Numbered from the stretch's first letter, positions 1 to 7,984 are shown. The stretch is 55,863 nucleotides of DNA from Clostridiales bacterium (GCA_004553625.1 SFKX01000018.1:1-55863); one strand, 5' to 3'. Numbers and translations are program-made. The notes: a model not told the origin generated them from the sequence alone.

Positions 1-1
1 T

Positions 2-163
2 CAGAGCCTTGAGAGCATGGTGGAGGAACAGGGGCGGCAAGGGCGACGCCTCCAGGCCCTCGAGGACCGCGACGGAGAAAAGTGGCGGAAGCTCATGGGT
101 TACATAGCCACAGCGCTCACGTCCGGCGCGGTCACACTGCTGCTGTCGCACCTGATTGTGTGA
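2..163 (+). CDS. 3' end of a phage XhlA-like (haemolysin/holin accessory) protein, partial
   Basis: Only the last 53 codons are present; the gene starts outside the window. The visible part is a charged, heptad-like stretch (ESMVEEQGRQGRRLQALEDR), then the DGEKWRK motif, then one hydrophobic helix of about 20 residues ending in SHLIV. This layout (short coiled coil, DGEKW, C-terminal membrane anchor) is typical of XhlA-type proteins in the lysis cassette of Firmicute prophages, where they sit beside holin and amidase. The family call rests on motif resemblance only. Its position next to a tRNA cluster suggests the edge of a prophage. A strong terminator-like inverted repeat follows immediately. 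Confidence 0.55.
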   Translation, partial: QSLESMVEEQGRQGRRLQALEDRDGEKWRKLMGYIATALTSGAVTLLLSHLIV

Positions 164-231
164 GGTCAAAAATATCCCCAAAAATATCCCCGGAGGGGCT
201 TTTGAAGGCCCACAACCGGGGATATTTTTGA
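164..231 (+). terminator. Terminator-like inverted repeat behind the phage gene, with a tandem 12-bp repeat
   Basis: AAAAATATCCCC occurs twice in tandem (168-179 and 180-191). The second copy forms a 14-bp perfect inverted repeat (AAAAATATCCCCGG, 180-193) with CCGGGGATATTTTT (216-229), which ends in a T-run. This fits a rho-independent terminator for the phage lysis operon. The tandem repeat could also belong to a recombination site. Nothing else is recognisable between here and base 298. Confidence 0.6.
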
Positions 232-298
232 GGAATTATCCCTTGCATTATTACAATTAGCAGATCAATGAAGCACGGGGAGAGGGGGCTGAAATACG

Positions 299-335
299 AG
301 AAAACCCTGAAACCACAAGGGTTTCAGGGTTTTTC
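299..335 (-). terminator. Bidirectional terminator of the tRNA operon
   Basis: AACCCTGAAACC (303-314) pairs with GGTTTCAGGGTT across a short ACAAG loop, flanked by an A-run on the left and a T-run on the right. It lies immediately 3' of the last tRNA gene on the minus strand, so it most likely ends the Met-Glu-Val tRNA transcript. It could also insulate the tRNA genes from the phage side. Confidence 0.75.
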
Positions 336-338
336 ATT

Positions 339-415
339 TGGTGGAGACTGCTGGACTCGAACCAGTGACCTCCTGCGTGTGAAGCAGGCGCTCTAACCTG
401 CTGAGCTAAGCCTCC
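339..415 (-). tRNA. tRNA-Val (anticodon CAC)
   Basis: On the minus strand the cloverleaf starts GGAGGCU and its acceptor partner AGUCUCC is followed by A-CCA encoded in the DNA. The anticodon stem CCTGC/GCAGG encloses loop TTCACAC, giving anticodon CAC (reads GUG). The T-loop is the standard GGTTCGAGTCC. It is the last gene of a three-tRNA operon, and its 3' end faces the phage fragment, the orientation used by tRNA-targeting integrases. Confidence 0.95.
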
Positions 416-422
416 GTTTAAT

Positions 423-497
423 TGGTGACCCGTACGGGATTCGAACCCATGTTACCGCCGTGAAAGGGCGGTGTCTTAACCACTTGACCAACGGGCC
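423..497 (-). tRNA. tRNA-Glu (anticodon TTC)
   Basis: Minus-strand cloverleaf of 75 nt including encoded CCA. The acceptor is GGCCCGU/ACGGGUC. The anticodon stem CCGCC/GGCGG encloses loop CTTTCAC, giving TTC (reads GAA/GAG). The T-arm is GGGTTCGAATCCC. It is the middle gene of the Met-Glu-Val operon, 7 bp upstream of tRNA-Val. Confidence 0.95.
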
Positions 498-505
498 ATA
501 AGGCT

Positions 506-528
506 CCGGGGCGCCTTAGGCGCCCCGG
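506..528. other. Perfect 10-bp hairpin between tRNA-Met and tRNA-Glu
   Basis: CCGGGGCGCC-TTA-GGCGCCCCGG is a perfect 10-bp stem with a 3-nt loop in the spacer between two tRNA genes. No U-tract follows on either side, so it is more likely a processing or spacer structure in the tRNA precursor than a terminator. Confidence 0.6.
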
Positions 529-605
529 TGGTAGCGGCGACTGGATTCGAACCGGTGACACTCCGGGTATGAACCGGATGCTCTGGCCAACTGAGCTACG
601 CCGCC
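529..605 (-). tRNA. tRNA-Met (anticodon CAT), elongator type
   Basis: Minus-strand cloverleaf of 77 nt with encoded CCA. The acceptor GGCGGCG pairs with CGCCGCT, so the first pair is not the C-A mismatch that marks initiator tRNA. The anticodon stem TCCGG/CCGGA encloses TTCATAC, giving CAT. A CAT tRNA could also be the lysidine-modified tRNA-Ile2, but body sequence and context favour elongator Met. It is the promoter-proximal gene of the operon. Confidence 0.9.
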
Positions 606-619
606 AAAAGGCAAAGTGA

Positions 620-648
620 ATTATACCTGACCTTGCCTCTCTTGTCAA
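620..648 (-). promoter_or_regulatory. Consensus sigma-A promoter of the tRNA operon
   Basis: On the minus strand, TTGACA (643-648) and TATAAT (620-625) are separated by exactly 17 bp. This is a perfect vegetative promoter 15 bp upstream of tRNA-Met, as expected for a stable-RNA operon. Confidence 0.9.
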
Positions 649-681
649 CACATTTTTTGACGGCGCAGCTCTTTTTTTATC

Positions 682-1785
682 TTATATCCTCACAAGCTCG
701 TATTTCCGGCTGCCGAGGCCGATCTTTTCGGCATGCTCGGTCTGCGAGCGCCAGTCCGTGGTCGGGGAGATATCGGTGAAGTGGTCGTGGTGCGTGTGCT
801 CGCACTCGCCCAGCATACTGTTTTCGATGGGCGGCTGGGCGTTCACCGCGTCCGCGCAGGCCATGTCTATCGCCACGGGGTCGAAGGAGGCGAACATGCC
901 AACGTCCGGCACGACCGCCGCGTCGTTTTCCGCGTGGCAGTCGCAGAAGGGCGAAATGTCTATCGCCAGGCTGATGTGGAAGTGCGGCTTGCCCGCGCAC
1001 ACCGCCTTCGCATACTCGGCGATCTTGCAGCCCAGTATCTCAAAGGCCTCGTCGTTAGCGGGGGTGACGGCGTCCTTAGGACATACGCCGATGCACCTGC
1101 CGCAGCCCACGCAGCGGTCCTGGTCTATCGTGCACTTGCCGTCCGCGATGATGGGCGCGCCGTGGGCGCAGATGCGGGCGCAGGCGCCGCAGCCTATGCA
1201 CTTGCGCTGTTTAACAAAGGGCTTGCCCGCCGAGTGCATCTCCATCTTGCCGGCCCTGGAGCCGCCGCCCATGCCGAGGTTCTTCAGAGCTCCGCCGAAG
1301 CCGGCCTGCTCGTGACCCTTGAAGTGCGAGAGCGAGATTATGATGTCCGCATCCGCGAGGGCGCGGCCTATCTTGGCCTCCTTCACATACTCGCCGCCCT
1401 CAACGGGGATGAGCGCCTCGTCCGTACCCTTGAGCCCGTCTGCGATGATGGTGTGTACGCCCGTCTGGAAGGGGTTATAGCCGTTTTTATAGGCGCTGTC
1501 GAGGTGGTCGAGCGCGTTTTTGCGCCCGCCGACATAGAGGGTGTTGCAGTCCGTGAGGAAGGGCTTGCCGCCCAGCTCCTTCACATAGTCGCAGACGACC
1601 CCCGCCCAGTTCGGACGCAGGTACGCAAGGTTGCCAGGCTCGCCGAAGTGTATCTTCACCGCGACGAACTTGCCGGCAAAGTCGATGTTTTCAAACCCGG
1701 CCGCCTTCATGAGACGCTTGAGCTTCAAAAGCAGACTCTGCCCGTGGGCGCGCATATCGGAAAAATAGACTTTGGATTCAGCCAT
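682..1785 (-). CDS. DUF362 domain protein with two [4Fe-4S] clusters
   Basis: A 367-residue protein made of a DUF362 domain interrupted by a bacterial-ferredoxin-like module. The first cluster motif is CIGCGACARIC followed by AHGA (around residue 197), the second CVGCGRCIGVCP (around residue 226). No signal peptide or membrane helix is visible, so it is probably cytoplasmic. DUF362 proteins are widespread in anaerobes, and their reaction is not established; electron transfer or an Fe-S-dependent step is the reasonable guess. The start is set by GGGAGGAG a few bases before ATG. It is divergent from hypF. The two-cluster module and proximity to the hydrogenase genes suggest a redox link, but this is inference. 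Confidence 0.9.
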   Translation of the reverse strand: MAESKVYFSDMRAHGQSLLLKLKRLMKAAGFENIDFAGKFVAVKIHFGEPGNLAYLRPNWAGVVCDYVKELGGKPFLTDCNTLYVGGRKNALDHLDSAYKNGYNPFQTGVHTIIADGLKGTDEALIPVEGGEYVKEAKIGRALADADIIISLSHFKGHEQAGFGGALKNLGMGGGSRAGKMEMHSAGKPFVKQRKCIGCGACARICAHGAPIIADGKCTIDQDRCVGCGRCIGVCPKDAVTPANDEAFEILGCKIAEYAKAVCAGKPHFHISLAIDISPFCDCHAENDAAVVPDVGMFASFDPVAIDMACADAVNAQPPIENSMLGECEHTHHDHFTDISPTTDWRSQTEHAEKIGLGSRKYELVRI

Positions 1786-1865
1786 GTGTTCTCCTCCCTA
1801 AAAGGTTTTGTACAATATTAACACATTTTGCCCGGAATAACAACGCCGGGAATGATGTTAATTTG

Positions 1866-1894
1866 TTGACAAATGTATAGCGCGATGGTAGAAT
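1866..1894 (+). promoter_or_regulatory. Promoter of the hyp-mbh gene block
   Basis: TTGACA (1866-1871), a 17-bp spacer and TAGAAT (1889-1894) lie 35 bp upstream of the hypF ATG. It is the only strong promoter seen before the hydrogenase block, so hypFCDE and possibly all genes to mbhN may be read from it. A weaker internal start before mbhK cannot be excluded. Confidence 0.75.
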
Positions 1895-1928
1895 CACAGG
1901 TGGTATTGTATAGGGTGCATAGATTGAA

Positions 1929-4202
1929 ATGTGTGAAATATTTAACATTATTGGCAGAGACAGGGCGATTTTGCGCATAGATGTGCGCGGGATAGTACAG
2001 GGCGTAGGCTTTCGCCCGTTCATACACCGTCTGGTGGAGCGGCACGGCCTGACGGGCTGGGTAAGAAACAGCTCGGAGGGGGCGGAGCTGGAGCTCGAGG
2101 GTCCGGGTGAGGAGCTTGCGGCCTTCCTGCGTGAACTGGAGACGGAGGCGCCGCCCCTGGCGCTCATCGAATCCGTCAGCGCGCGCGAGCCGGAGCAGCC
2201 CGCACACTACGAGGACTTCCGCATAATCCCAAGCGAGAGGGGCGAGACCATGCGCACGCTCGTCTCGCCGGACGTGGGTATCTGCCCGGACTGCCTGCGC
2301 GAGCTGCAGGACCCGGCGGACAGGCGCTACCGCTACCCCTTCATAAACTGCACGAACTGCGGGCCGCGGTTTACCATAATCCGTTCGGTACCATACGACC
2401 GTGCCTTCACCTCAATGGCAGAGTTCCCGATGTGCGCGGACTGCGCGGCGGAGTTTGCGGACATACGCAACAGGCGCTACCACGCGCAGCCGGACTGCTG
2501 CCCTGCCTGCGGGCCGAAGACATTCTTTGCGGATGCGCGGGGGCGCAGGCTGCCGGGGGACGGCGTAGAGGCGGCGCGCCGCCTGATAAAGGAGGGCGGC
2601 ATCCTCTGCGTGAAGGGCCTGGGCGGGATGCACCTGGCTTGCCTGGCGGAGAATGAGGAGACCGTGCGGGAGCTGCGGCGGAGGAAGCACAGGGACGAAA
2701 AGCCCTTTGCCGTCATGTGCCGGGACCTGGACTGCGCGCGGCGGCTCTGCGAGGTATCGGAGGCGGAGGCGAGGGCGCTGGAGTCCTTCCGGAGGCCCAT
2801 AGTCCTGCTCAAGAAGCGCCGCCGCGGGACACATATGCACCTGAGCGAGAACGATTATATAGGCGTGATGCTGCCGTACACACCGCTGCACGTCCTGCTC
2901 TTCGGGGAGGACATAGACTGCATGGTGATGACGAGCGCAAACCTCTCGGACACGCCTATCATATATAAGAACGCCGAGGCCACGGAGCGCCTCGGCAATA
3001 TAGCGGAGGGCTTCCTCCTGCACGACCGCGAGATACTCACCCGCTGCGACGACTCGCTCATCCGGGTCTTTGAGGGTCGGGAGTATCCGCTCCGCCGCTC
3101 GCGCGGCTACGTGCCGTACCCTGTGACGATAAGGGGGCTGCGCGGCGGGCTGCTCGCCTGCGGGGCGGAGCAGAAGGCGGGCTTCTGCCTTTCGAAAGAG
3201 GGCCACGCTTTCCCAAGCCAGCACATAGGCGACCTCAAGAACCTCGAGACGCTGGACTGCTACGAGGAGCAGCTCGCGCATTTTGCAAAGCTCTTCGACT
3301 TCGAGCCGGAGGCCGTGGCTTGCGATATGCACCCGGACTACCTCTCGACAGAGGTCGCGGAGCGTATATCGCGCGAGCGTGGCATACCGCTCCTGCGTGT
3401 GCAGCACCACCATGCGCACATGGTGTCCTGCATGGCGGACAACGGCCTTTCTGGCGAGTGCATGGGCCTCGTCTGGGACGGCACGGGCTATGGCCCGGAC
3501 GGGACGATATGGGGCGGGGAACTGCTCGCGGGCGGCGCTTCGGGCTTTAGGAGGCTCGGGACGATTCGTCCCATCCCGCTGCCGGGCGGGGACGCGGCGA
3601 CAAAGGAGATCTGGCGCACCGCCGAGGCGCTCAGGTACGAGGCGGGGCTGGAAAATGAGGATTCAATGCTGCGCAAAATGCTCGAGAGGGGCCTGAACTG
3701 CCCGAAGAGCTCCGGCATGGGCCGATTGTTCGACGGTATATGCGCCCTCGCGGGGATACGCGCGGAGTGCAGCTACGAGGGCCAGGGCGCGGTGCTGCTC
3801 GAGGCCGCGGCGGACGAGACCGAGCGCGGGGAATATGAGAAAGAGTTTTACACCGTGGGCGGCGTCACGGTTTTTGACTGGCGGCCCATGGTGAGGCAGA
3901 TAGCCTCCGGCGGCGAGGCTCCTGAGACCGTTGCGGCGAAGTTCATGAACACGCTGGTGAGCGCGGCGGCGCTGCAATGCCGGGCGGCCTCGGAGGCGAC
4001 GGGGCAGAGGCGCGTGGCGCTCTCGGGCGGAGTGTTTCAGAATATGTATCTCATGACGAGGCTGCCGGAGCGGCTGAGGGCGGAGGGCTTTGAGGTCTAT
4101 ACGCACAGCCGGGTCTCCGCGAACGACGAGGGCGTCGCCCTCGGGCAGCTCATGATCCTGGAGGCAAAGTATGTGTCTGGCGGTACCGCTGAAGATAGTT
4201 GA
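1929..4202 (+). CDS. hypF: HypF, carbamoyltransferase for [NiFe] hydrogenase maturation
   Basis: HypF uses carbamoyl phosphate and ATP to carbamoylate the C-terminal cysteine of HypE, the first step in making the cyanide ligands of the NiFe(CN)2CO centre. The 757-residue protein has the full domain order: acylphosphatase (VRGIVQGVGFRPF, residues 19-31), two zinc fingers (CPDC...CTNCGPR and CADC...CPACGP, residues ~112-200), a YrdC-like domain, and a Kae1-like C-terminal domain with the metal-binding VQHHHAHMVSC motif near 490. The ATG at 1929 is used here; an in-frame TTG at 1971 would give the shorter N-terminus usual for the family. Its end overlaps hypC by 32 bp. Confidence 0.97.
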   Translation: MCEIFNIIGRDRAILRIDVRGIVQGVGFRPFIHRLVERHGLTGWVRNSSEGAELELEGPGEELAAFLRELETEAPPLALIESVSAREPEQPAHYEDFRIIPSERGETMRTLVSPDVGICPDCLRELQDPADRRYRYPFINCTNCGPRFTIIRSVPYDRAFTSMAEFPMCADCAAEFADIRNRRYHAQPDCCPACGPKTFFADARGRRLPGDGVEAARRLIKEGGILCVKGLGGMHLACLAENEETVRELRRRKHRDEKPFAVMCRDLDCARRLCEVSEAEARALESFRRPIVLLKKRRRGTHMHLSENDYIGVMLPYTPLHVLLFGEDIDCMVMTSANLSDTPIIYKNAEATERLGNIAEGFLLHDREILTRCDDSLIRVFEGREYPLRRSRGYVPYPVTIRGLRGGLLACGAEQKAGFCLSKEGHAFPSQHIGDLKNLETLDCYEEQLAHFAKLFDFEPEAVACDMHPDYLSTEVAERISRERGIPLLRVQHHHAHMVSCMADNGLSGECMGLVWDGTGYGPDGTIWGGELLAGGASGFRRLGTIRPIPLPGGDAATKEIWRTAEALRYEAGLENEDSMLRKMLERGLNCPKSSGMGRLFDGICALAGIRAECSYEGQGAVLLEAAADETERGEYEKEFYTVGGVTVFDWRPMVRQIASGGEAPETVAAKFMNTLVSAAALQCRAASEATGQRRVALSGGVFQNMYLMTRLPERLRAEGFEVYTHSRVSANDEGVALGQLMILEAKYVSGGTAEDS

Positions 4203-4392
4203 GATAAACGGCCTGGACGCCGTGGGCGAGGTCGAGGGCCTGCGCCGGCGGATGAGGCTGGACTTCATAAAGGAGCCGAAGCTGGGCGAGTACGTCATCG
4301 TCCACGCTGGCTTTGCGATAGAGCGCCTGCCGGAAAAACAGGCGCTGGAGGACATAGCGGAGTGGGCAGAGGTGGAAAATGCGCTCCGCTGA
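4171..4392 (+). CDS. hypC: HypC, hydrogenase maturation chaperone
   Basis: HypC is a small chaperone that binds HypD and the hydrogenase large-subunit precursor and carries the Fe(CN)2CO unit. This 73-residue protein has the invariant N-terminal MCLAVP motif with the essential Cys2, and the usual OB-like beta-barrel length. GGAGG lies 6 bases before the ATG, inside the end of hypF. It also overlaps hypD by 14 bp, so translation of hypF-hypC-hypD is probably coupled. Confidence 0.97.
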   Translation: MCLAVPLKIVEINGLDAVGEVEGLRRRMRLDFIKEPKLGEYVIVHAGFAIERLPEKQALEDIAEWAEVENALR

Positions 4393-5440
4393 GATACTTG
4401 AGAGGATAAACGCTCTGCCGAAGCAGCGTGTCAGGCTCATGGAGGTCTGCGGCACGCACACGATGGCGATAGCGAAGGCGGGGCTAAAGAGGCTCCTGCC
4501 GGAGGGCGTGGAGCTGGTGTCCGGGCCGGGCTGCCCGGTGTGCGTGACGCCGCCGGAGCTCATGGACGCGGCGCTGGAGCTGGCCTCGAGGCCGGGCGTC
4601 ACGGTGGCGAGCTACGGGGACATGATCCGCGTCCCGGGCTCGAAGCGCGGCGACGACCTGGCGCACAGGCGGGCCAGGGGCGGCTCGGTGGAGCTGGTGT
4701 ACTCGCCCATGGACGCCGTGGAGCTGGCGAAAAAACACCCGGAGCGCGAGGTCGTGTTCCTCGGCGTGGGCTTTGAGACGACGGCACCGGGTACGGCGGC
4801 AAGCGTCATAGCGGCGAGGGAGCAGGGGGTCAAAAACTACTCCGTGTTCCCGATGTTCAGACTGGTCGAGCCGGCGCTCCGGGCGCTCATAGGCTCCGAG
4901 TGTTTCGATGTGCAGGGCTTTCTCTGCCCGGGCCACGTCGCGGTCGTGACGGGTGCGGAGCACTTCCGCTTCCTGCCGGAGGAATACGGCCTGCCCGCCG
5001 TGGTCGCGGGTTTCGAGCCGGAGGATATACTGCTCTCGGTATACGAGCTGCTCAGCATGCTGGCTGAGGGACGGCCGGGACTCGTGAACGAATATAAACG
5101 CGCGGTCAGCGCCGAGGGGAACGCCCTCGCGCAGGAAATGCTGAGGCGGGCCTTCGTGCCGGTCCGGGCCTCATGGCGCGGCCTGGGCGAGATAGACGAA
5201 AGCGGCCTTGAGTTTGCGGAGGAACTGGCGGCGTTCGACGCCGTGAAGAAGTTCGATATAAGGCCGGGCAAAGCCCAGACGCCGACGGCCTGCCGCTGCG
5301 GCGAGGTCATAACGGGCCGGATGCCGCCGGAGGGCTGCCCGCTGTTCGGGAAAATATGCACGCCGGAGGACCCGGTCGGACCCTGCATGGTGTCCTCGGA
5401 GGGCGCCTGCGCCGCGGCGTACAAATACCGGGAGTGCTGA
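4379..5440 (+). CDS. hypD: HypD, Fe-S scaffold for NiFe-site assembly
   Basis: HypD is a [4Fe-4S] protein that, with HypC, holds the iron while CN and CO ligands are attached. This 353-residue protein has the family signatures: MEVCGTHT near residue 21, SGPGCPVCVTP near 49, and a C-terminal Cys-rich block with CRCGEVITG, CPLFGKIC and GPCMVSSEGAC that ligates the cluster. The start is set by GAGGTGG before ATG within the 3' end of hypC. One base separates its stop from hypE. Confidence 0.97.
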   Translation: MRSAEILERINALPKQRVRLMEVCGTHTMAIAKAGLKRLLPEGVELVSGPGCPVCVTPPELMDAALELASRPGVTVASYGDMIRVPGSKRGDDLAHRRARGGSVELVYSPMDAVELAKKHPEREVVFLGVGFETTAPGTAASVIAAREQGVKNYSVFPMFRLVEPALRALIGSECFDVQGFLCPGHVAVVTGAEHFRFLPEEYGLPAVVAGFEPEDILLSVYELLSMLAEGRPGLVNEYKRAVSAEGNALAQEMLRRAFVPVRASWRGLGEIDESGLEFAEELAAFDAVKKFDIRPGKAQTPTACRCGEVITGRMPPEGCPLFGKICTPEDPVGPCMVSSEGACAAAYKYREC

Positions 5441-5441
5441 G

Positions 5442-6434
5442 ATGGACGATATAATAACCCTCGACTACGGCAGCGGCGGCAAAAAAACCGCCGCGCTCAT
5501 AGACGAGATAATAATACCGGAGCTGGGGAACAATACGCTGAACGCCCTGGGCGACGGGGCGATACTAGACGGGCAGCTCGCCTTCTCGACGGACAGCTTC
5601 GTCGTGGACCCGCTGTTTTTCCCCGGCGGCGATATCGGCAAGCTCTGCGTCTGCGGGACGGTGAACGACCTCGCCATGTGCGGCGCGGAGCCGAAATACC
5701 TGAGCCTCGCCCTCATCATTGAGGAGGGTCTGCCGACGGAGAGCCTGCGCCGCATAGTGGCGTCCATCAAGGCCGCGGCGGAGGCCGCGGGCGTCGCGGT
5801 CGTCACCGGCGACACCAAGGTGGTAGAGCGCGGAAGGGGAGACGGGGTTTACATAACTACTTCGGGCATAGGCGTAGTTAGGTACCCCGGCCTCGGCCCG
5901 GAGCGGATGCGTCCCGGCGACGCGGTGCTCATCTCCGGCACGGCTGGGGACCACGGCGCGGCGGTGATGCTTGCGCGCGACGCGCTAATGGAGGGCGAGA
6001 TACGCTCCGACTGCGCAGCCCTTAACGGGCTGGCGCGGGCCGTTTTGGAGTCCGGCGCGGAGGTGAGGGTGCTCAGGGACCCGACGCGCGGCGGCGTTGC
6101 GACGACGCTGTGCGAGTTTGCGGAGAGCGCCGCGCTGGGCATAGAGCTGGACGAGACCGCGATACCCGTGCGGCGGGATGTCTCGGCGGCCTGCGCGCTG
6201 CTGGGGCTGGACCCGCTCTACTGCGCGAACGAGGGGAAGATGCTGGCGGTCGTGGCCGCAAAGGACGAGGAGCGCGCGCTCGCAGCGATGCGCAGCGTAC
6301 CCGAGGGCAAGAACGCCGCGATAATAGGCCGAGTGATATCCGAAAGGCCGGGCAAGGTCGTGCTCCGCACCGCGATGGGCGGCAGCAGGATGTTGCAGAA
6401 GCTCGCGGGGGCGCAGCTTCCGCGCATATGTTAG
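5442..6434 (+). CDS. hypE: HypE, thiocyanate-forming maturation protein
   Basis: HypE dehydrates the thiocarbamate placed on its C-terminal cysteine by HypF, using ATP, and donates cyanide to the HypCD iron. This 330-residue PurM/AIRS-fold protein starts with LDYGSGGKK and has the GDTKVVERG and RDPTRGGVATTL segments typical of HypE. It ends in LPRIC, so the catalytic terminal cysteine is intact. It closes the hypFCDE set; a 55-bp gap follows before mbhK. Confidence 0.97.
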   Translation: MDDIITLDYGSGGKKTAALIDEIIIPELGNNTLNALGDGAILDGQLAFSTDSFVVDPLFFPGGDIGKLCVCGTVNDLAMCGAEPKYLSLALIIEEGLPTESLRRIVASIKAAAEAAGVAVVTGDTKVVERGRGDGVYITTSGIGVVRYPGLGPERMRPGDAVLISGTAGDHGAAVMLARDALMEGEIRSDCAALNGLARAVLESGAEVRVLRDPTRGGVATTLCEFAESAALGIELDETAIPVRRDVSAACALLGLDPLYCANEGKMLAVVAAKDEERALAAMRSVPEGKNAAIIGRVISERPGKVVLRTAMGGSRMLQKLAGAQLPRIC

Positions 6435-6443
6435 TCCGCAATG

Positions 6444-6461
6444 TTATTTAAATAATATAGT
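6444..6461 (+). promoter_or_regulatory. AT-rich palindrome with possible -10 box upstream of mbhK
   Basis: The perfect palindrome TTATTTAAATAA (6444-6455) runs into TATAGT (6456-6461), which could be a -10 element. The best -35 candidate (TTAGTC, 6431-6436) is 19 bp away and weak. In the otherwise gap-free hyp-mbh block this is the only place where a second promoter or an operator could lie. Confidence 0.35.
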
Positions 6462-6489
6462 CATTTTTGAAAACAAAGAGGTGGAAAAG

Positions 6490-6894
6490 ATGCAGGAATA
6501 CAGGATGACCCAGATAACGAAGGAAGAGATCGTCCCTACCGCACTGCGGATGCGGCACGAGGGCAGGTGGCTCGTGATGATACACGGCTACGTGCAGCCG
6601 GACGGGCAGGTCCGCGTCAGCTATGACTACGCTGTGGACCCTGCCGTCGAGTCCTACTACGTCCTCGGTGAGACGGTTTTGCCTTCGATCTCGGGCATCT
6701 ATGACGAGGCCGCGCGCTGGCCTGAGTGTGAGCTGCATGAGTTGATGGGGCTTGAGTTCGAGGGGCTGGACACCTCCAAGAGGCTGTTCCTGCCGGAGGA
6801 TATGCTCGAGACCCAGGGCAAGGGGCACATACTGGTCACGCCGCTCAGCGAGCTGCGCGCAAAGCGCGTGGAGCAAATGGAAAAGGGGGAATAA
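6490..6894 (+). CDS. mbhK: Membrane-bound hydrogenase subunit MbhK (NuoC/EchD-like)
   Basis: This soluble subunit belongs to the 30-kDa NuoC family and packs against the catalytic subunit in group 4 hydrogenases and complex I. The 134-residue sequence has QITKEEIVPTALRMRHEG at its N-terminus and the family's C-terminal block containing EFEGLDTSKRLFLPED. The start is taken at ATG 6490, preceded by GAGGTGG; an in-frame GTG at 6481 lies inside that ribosome binding site. It lies directly upstream of mbhL, as NuoC precedes NuoD in related complexes. EchD is the closest alternative label. Confidence 0.88.
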   Translation: MQEYRMTQITKEEIVPTALRMRHEGRWLVMIHGYVQPDGQVRVSYDYAVDPAVESYYVLGETVLPSISGIYDEAARWPECELHELMGLEFEGLDTSKRLFLPEDMLETQGKGHILVTPLSELRAKRVEQMEKGE

Positions 6895-6900
6895 GGACGT

Positions 6901-7983
6901 ATGAGCTACATCGTACCGATAGGGCCTTACCATCCCGCACTTGAGGAACCCATACACGCAAAGCTTTACACCGAGGGCGAGGTAATAGTTGACGCCGAGG
7001 TGAACGTCGGCTACAACCACCGCGGCATCGAGAAGCTGGCAACGGAGCGCAACGCCATCCAGACGCTTGTGCTGGTGGAGCGGGTCTGCGGCATCTGCTC
7101 GCACTCGCACGCCTTCACCTACGCCATGGCCGTGGAGGGCATAAACGGCATAGAGGTGCCGAAGCGCGGTGAGTATATCCGCGTCATCACGGCGGAGCTG
7201 GAGCGGCTGCACTCGCACCTGCTCTGGGCGGGCATAGCTTTCCACATCATAGGCCACGACAGCATGTTCATGCACACCTGGGACGTGCGCGAGCTCATCA
7301 TGGATATGCTGGAGGAGCTCTCCGGCAACCGCGTCAACTACGGCATGGTGACGATAGGCGGCGCGAGACGCGACATCTCCGACGAGATGCGCCGCGACTT
7401 CCTGGCCAAGCTCGACAAAGTCGGCCCCATCGTGGACAGGATAGTGGACATCAGCCTCAACGACAAAACCATCGCAATGCGCACGAAGGGCGTCGGAGTT
7501 ATGTCAACCGAGGATGCCATACGCCTGGGAGCGGTCGGGCCTCATGCGAGGGCCTCGGGCGTGAAGATAGACGTCAGGCGCGACGCTCCGTACTCGTCCT
7601 ACGACGACTTTGAGTTCGACGTACCCGTCTGTGACAGCTGCGACGTGTTCGCGCGCGTGGTAGTGAGGCTGCTCGAGTGCTATGAGAGCGTGAAGATACT
7701 CCGCCAGGCGCTGGAGAACCTGCCGGCCGGGCCGATAAATCTGGGCAATAAGATACCGAAGATAAAAGAGGGCGAGTTCGTGGCGAGGCACGAGGCCCCG
7801 CGCGGCCAGCTCTCGCACAAGGTCGCGGGCAACGGCGGGCAGATGAACCAGCGGGTGAGCATCCACGTCCCGAGCTACAAAAATACGCCCACTGTGCCGT
7901 ATATGCTGCGTGGGAACACTGTGGCGGACGCGGGGCTCATCATAGCGAGTATAGACCCCTGCTTCAGCTGCCTCGACAGGTGA
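6901..7983 (+). CDS. mbhL: [NiFe] hydrogenase catalytic large subunit MbhL (group 4)
   Basis: This is the NuoD-like large subunit that holds the Ni-Fe active site for H2 evolution. All four nickel ligands are visible: ERVCGIC (C63, C66) near the N-terminus and DPCFSC (C354, C357) at the end. That separates it from Mbx/Mbs and complex I homologues, which lose these cysteines. At 360 residues it matches group 4 large subunits. The protein stops three residues after the last cysteine (CLDR-stop), where maturation endopeptidases would cut, so no C-terminal propeptide exists. The stop is followed by one base and the ATG of hypA. Confidence 0.95.
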   Translation: MSYIVPIGPYHPALEEPIHAKLYTEGEVIVDAEVNVGYNHRGIEKLATERNAIQTLVLVERVCGICSHSHAFTYAMAVEGINGIEVPKRGEYIRVITAELERLHSHLLWAGIAFHIIGHDSMFMHTWDVRELIMDMLEELSGNRVNYGMVTIGGARRDISDEMRRDFLAKLDKVGPIVDRIVDISLNDKTIAMRTKGVGVMSTEDAIRLGAVGPHARASGVKIDVRRDAPYSSYDDFEFDVPVCDSCDVFARVVVRLLECYESVKILRQALENLPAGPINLGNKIPKIKEGEFVARHEAPRGQLSHKVAGNGGQMNQRVSIHVPSYKNTPTVPYMLRGNTVADAGLIIASIDPCFSCLDR

Positions 7984-7984
7984 G

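Noticed and set aside
506..528. Possible terminator between tRNA-Met and tRNA-Glu
   Set aside because: Strong stem but no U-tract on either strand; listed as a spacer hairpin instead.
733..1821. Plus-strand open frame opposite the DUF362 gene
   Set aside because: Shadow of the minus-strand Fe-S protein, which has clear cysteine motifs and a good ribosome binding site.
7921..7983. Selenocysteine at the NiFe active site
   Set aside because: All four active-site ligand codons are TGC or TGT cysteines; the TGA after CLDR is a normal stop followed directly by hypA.
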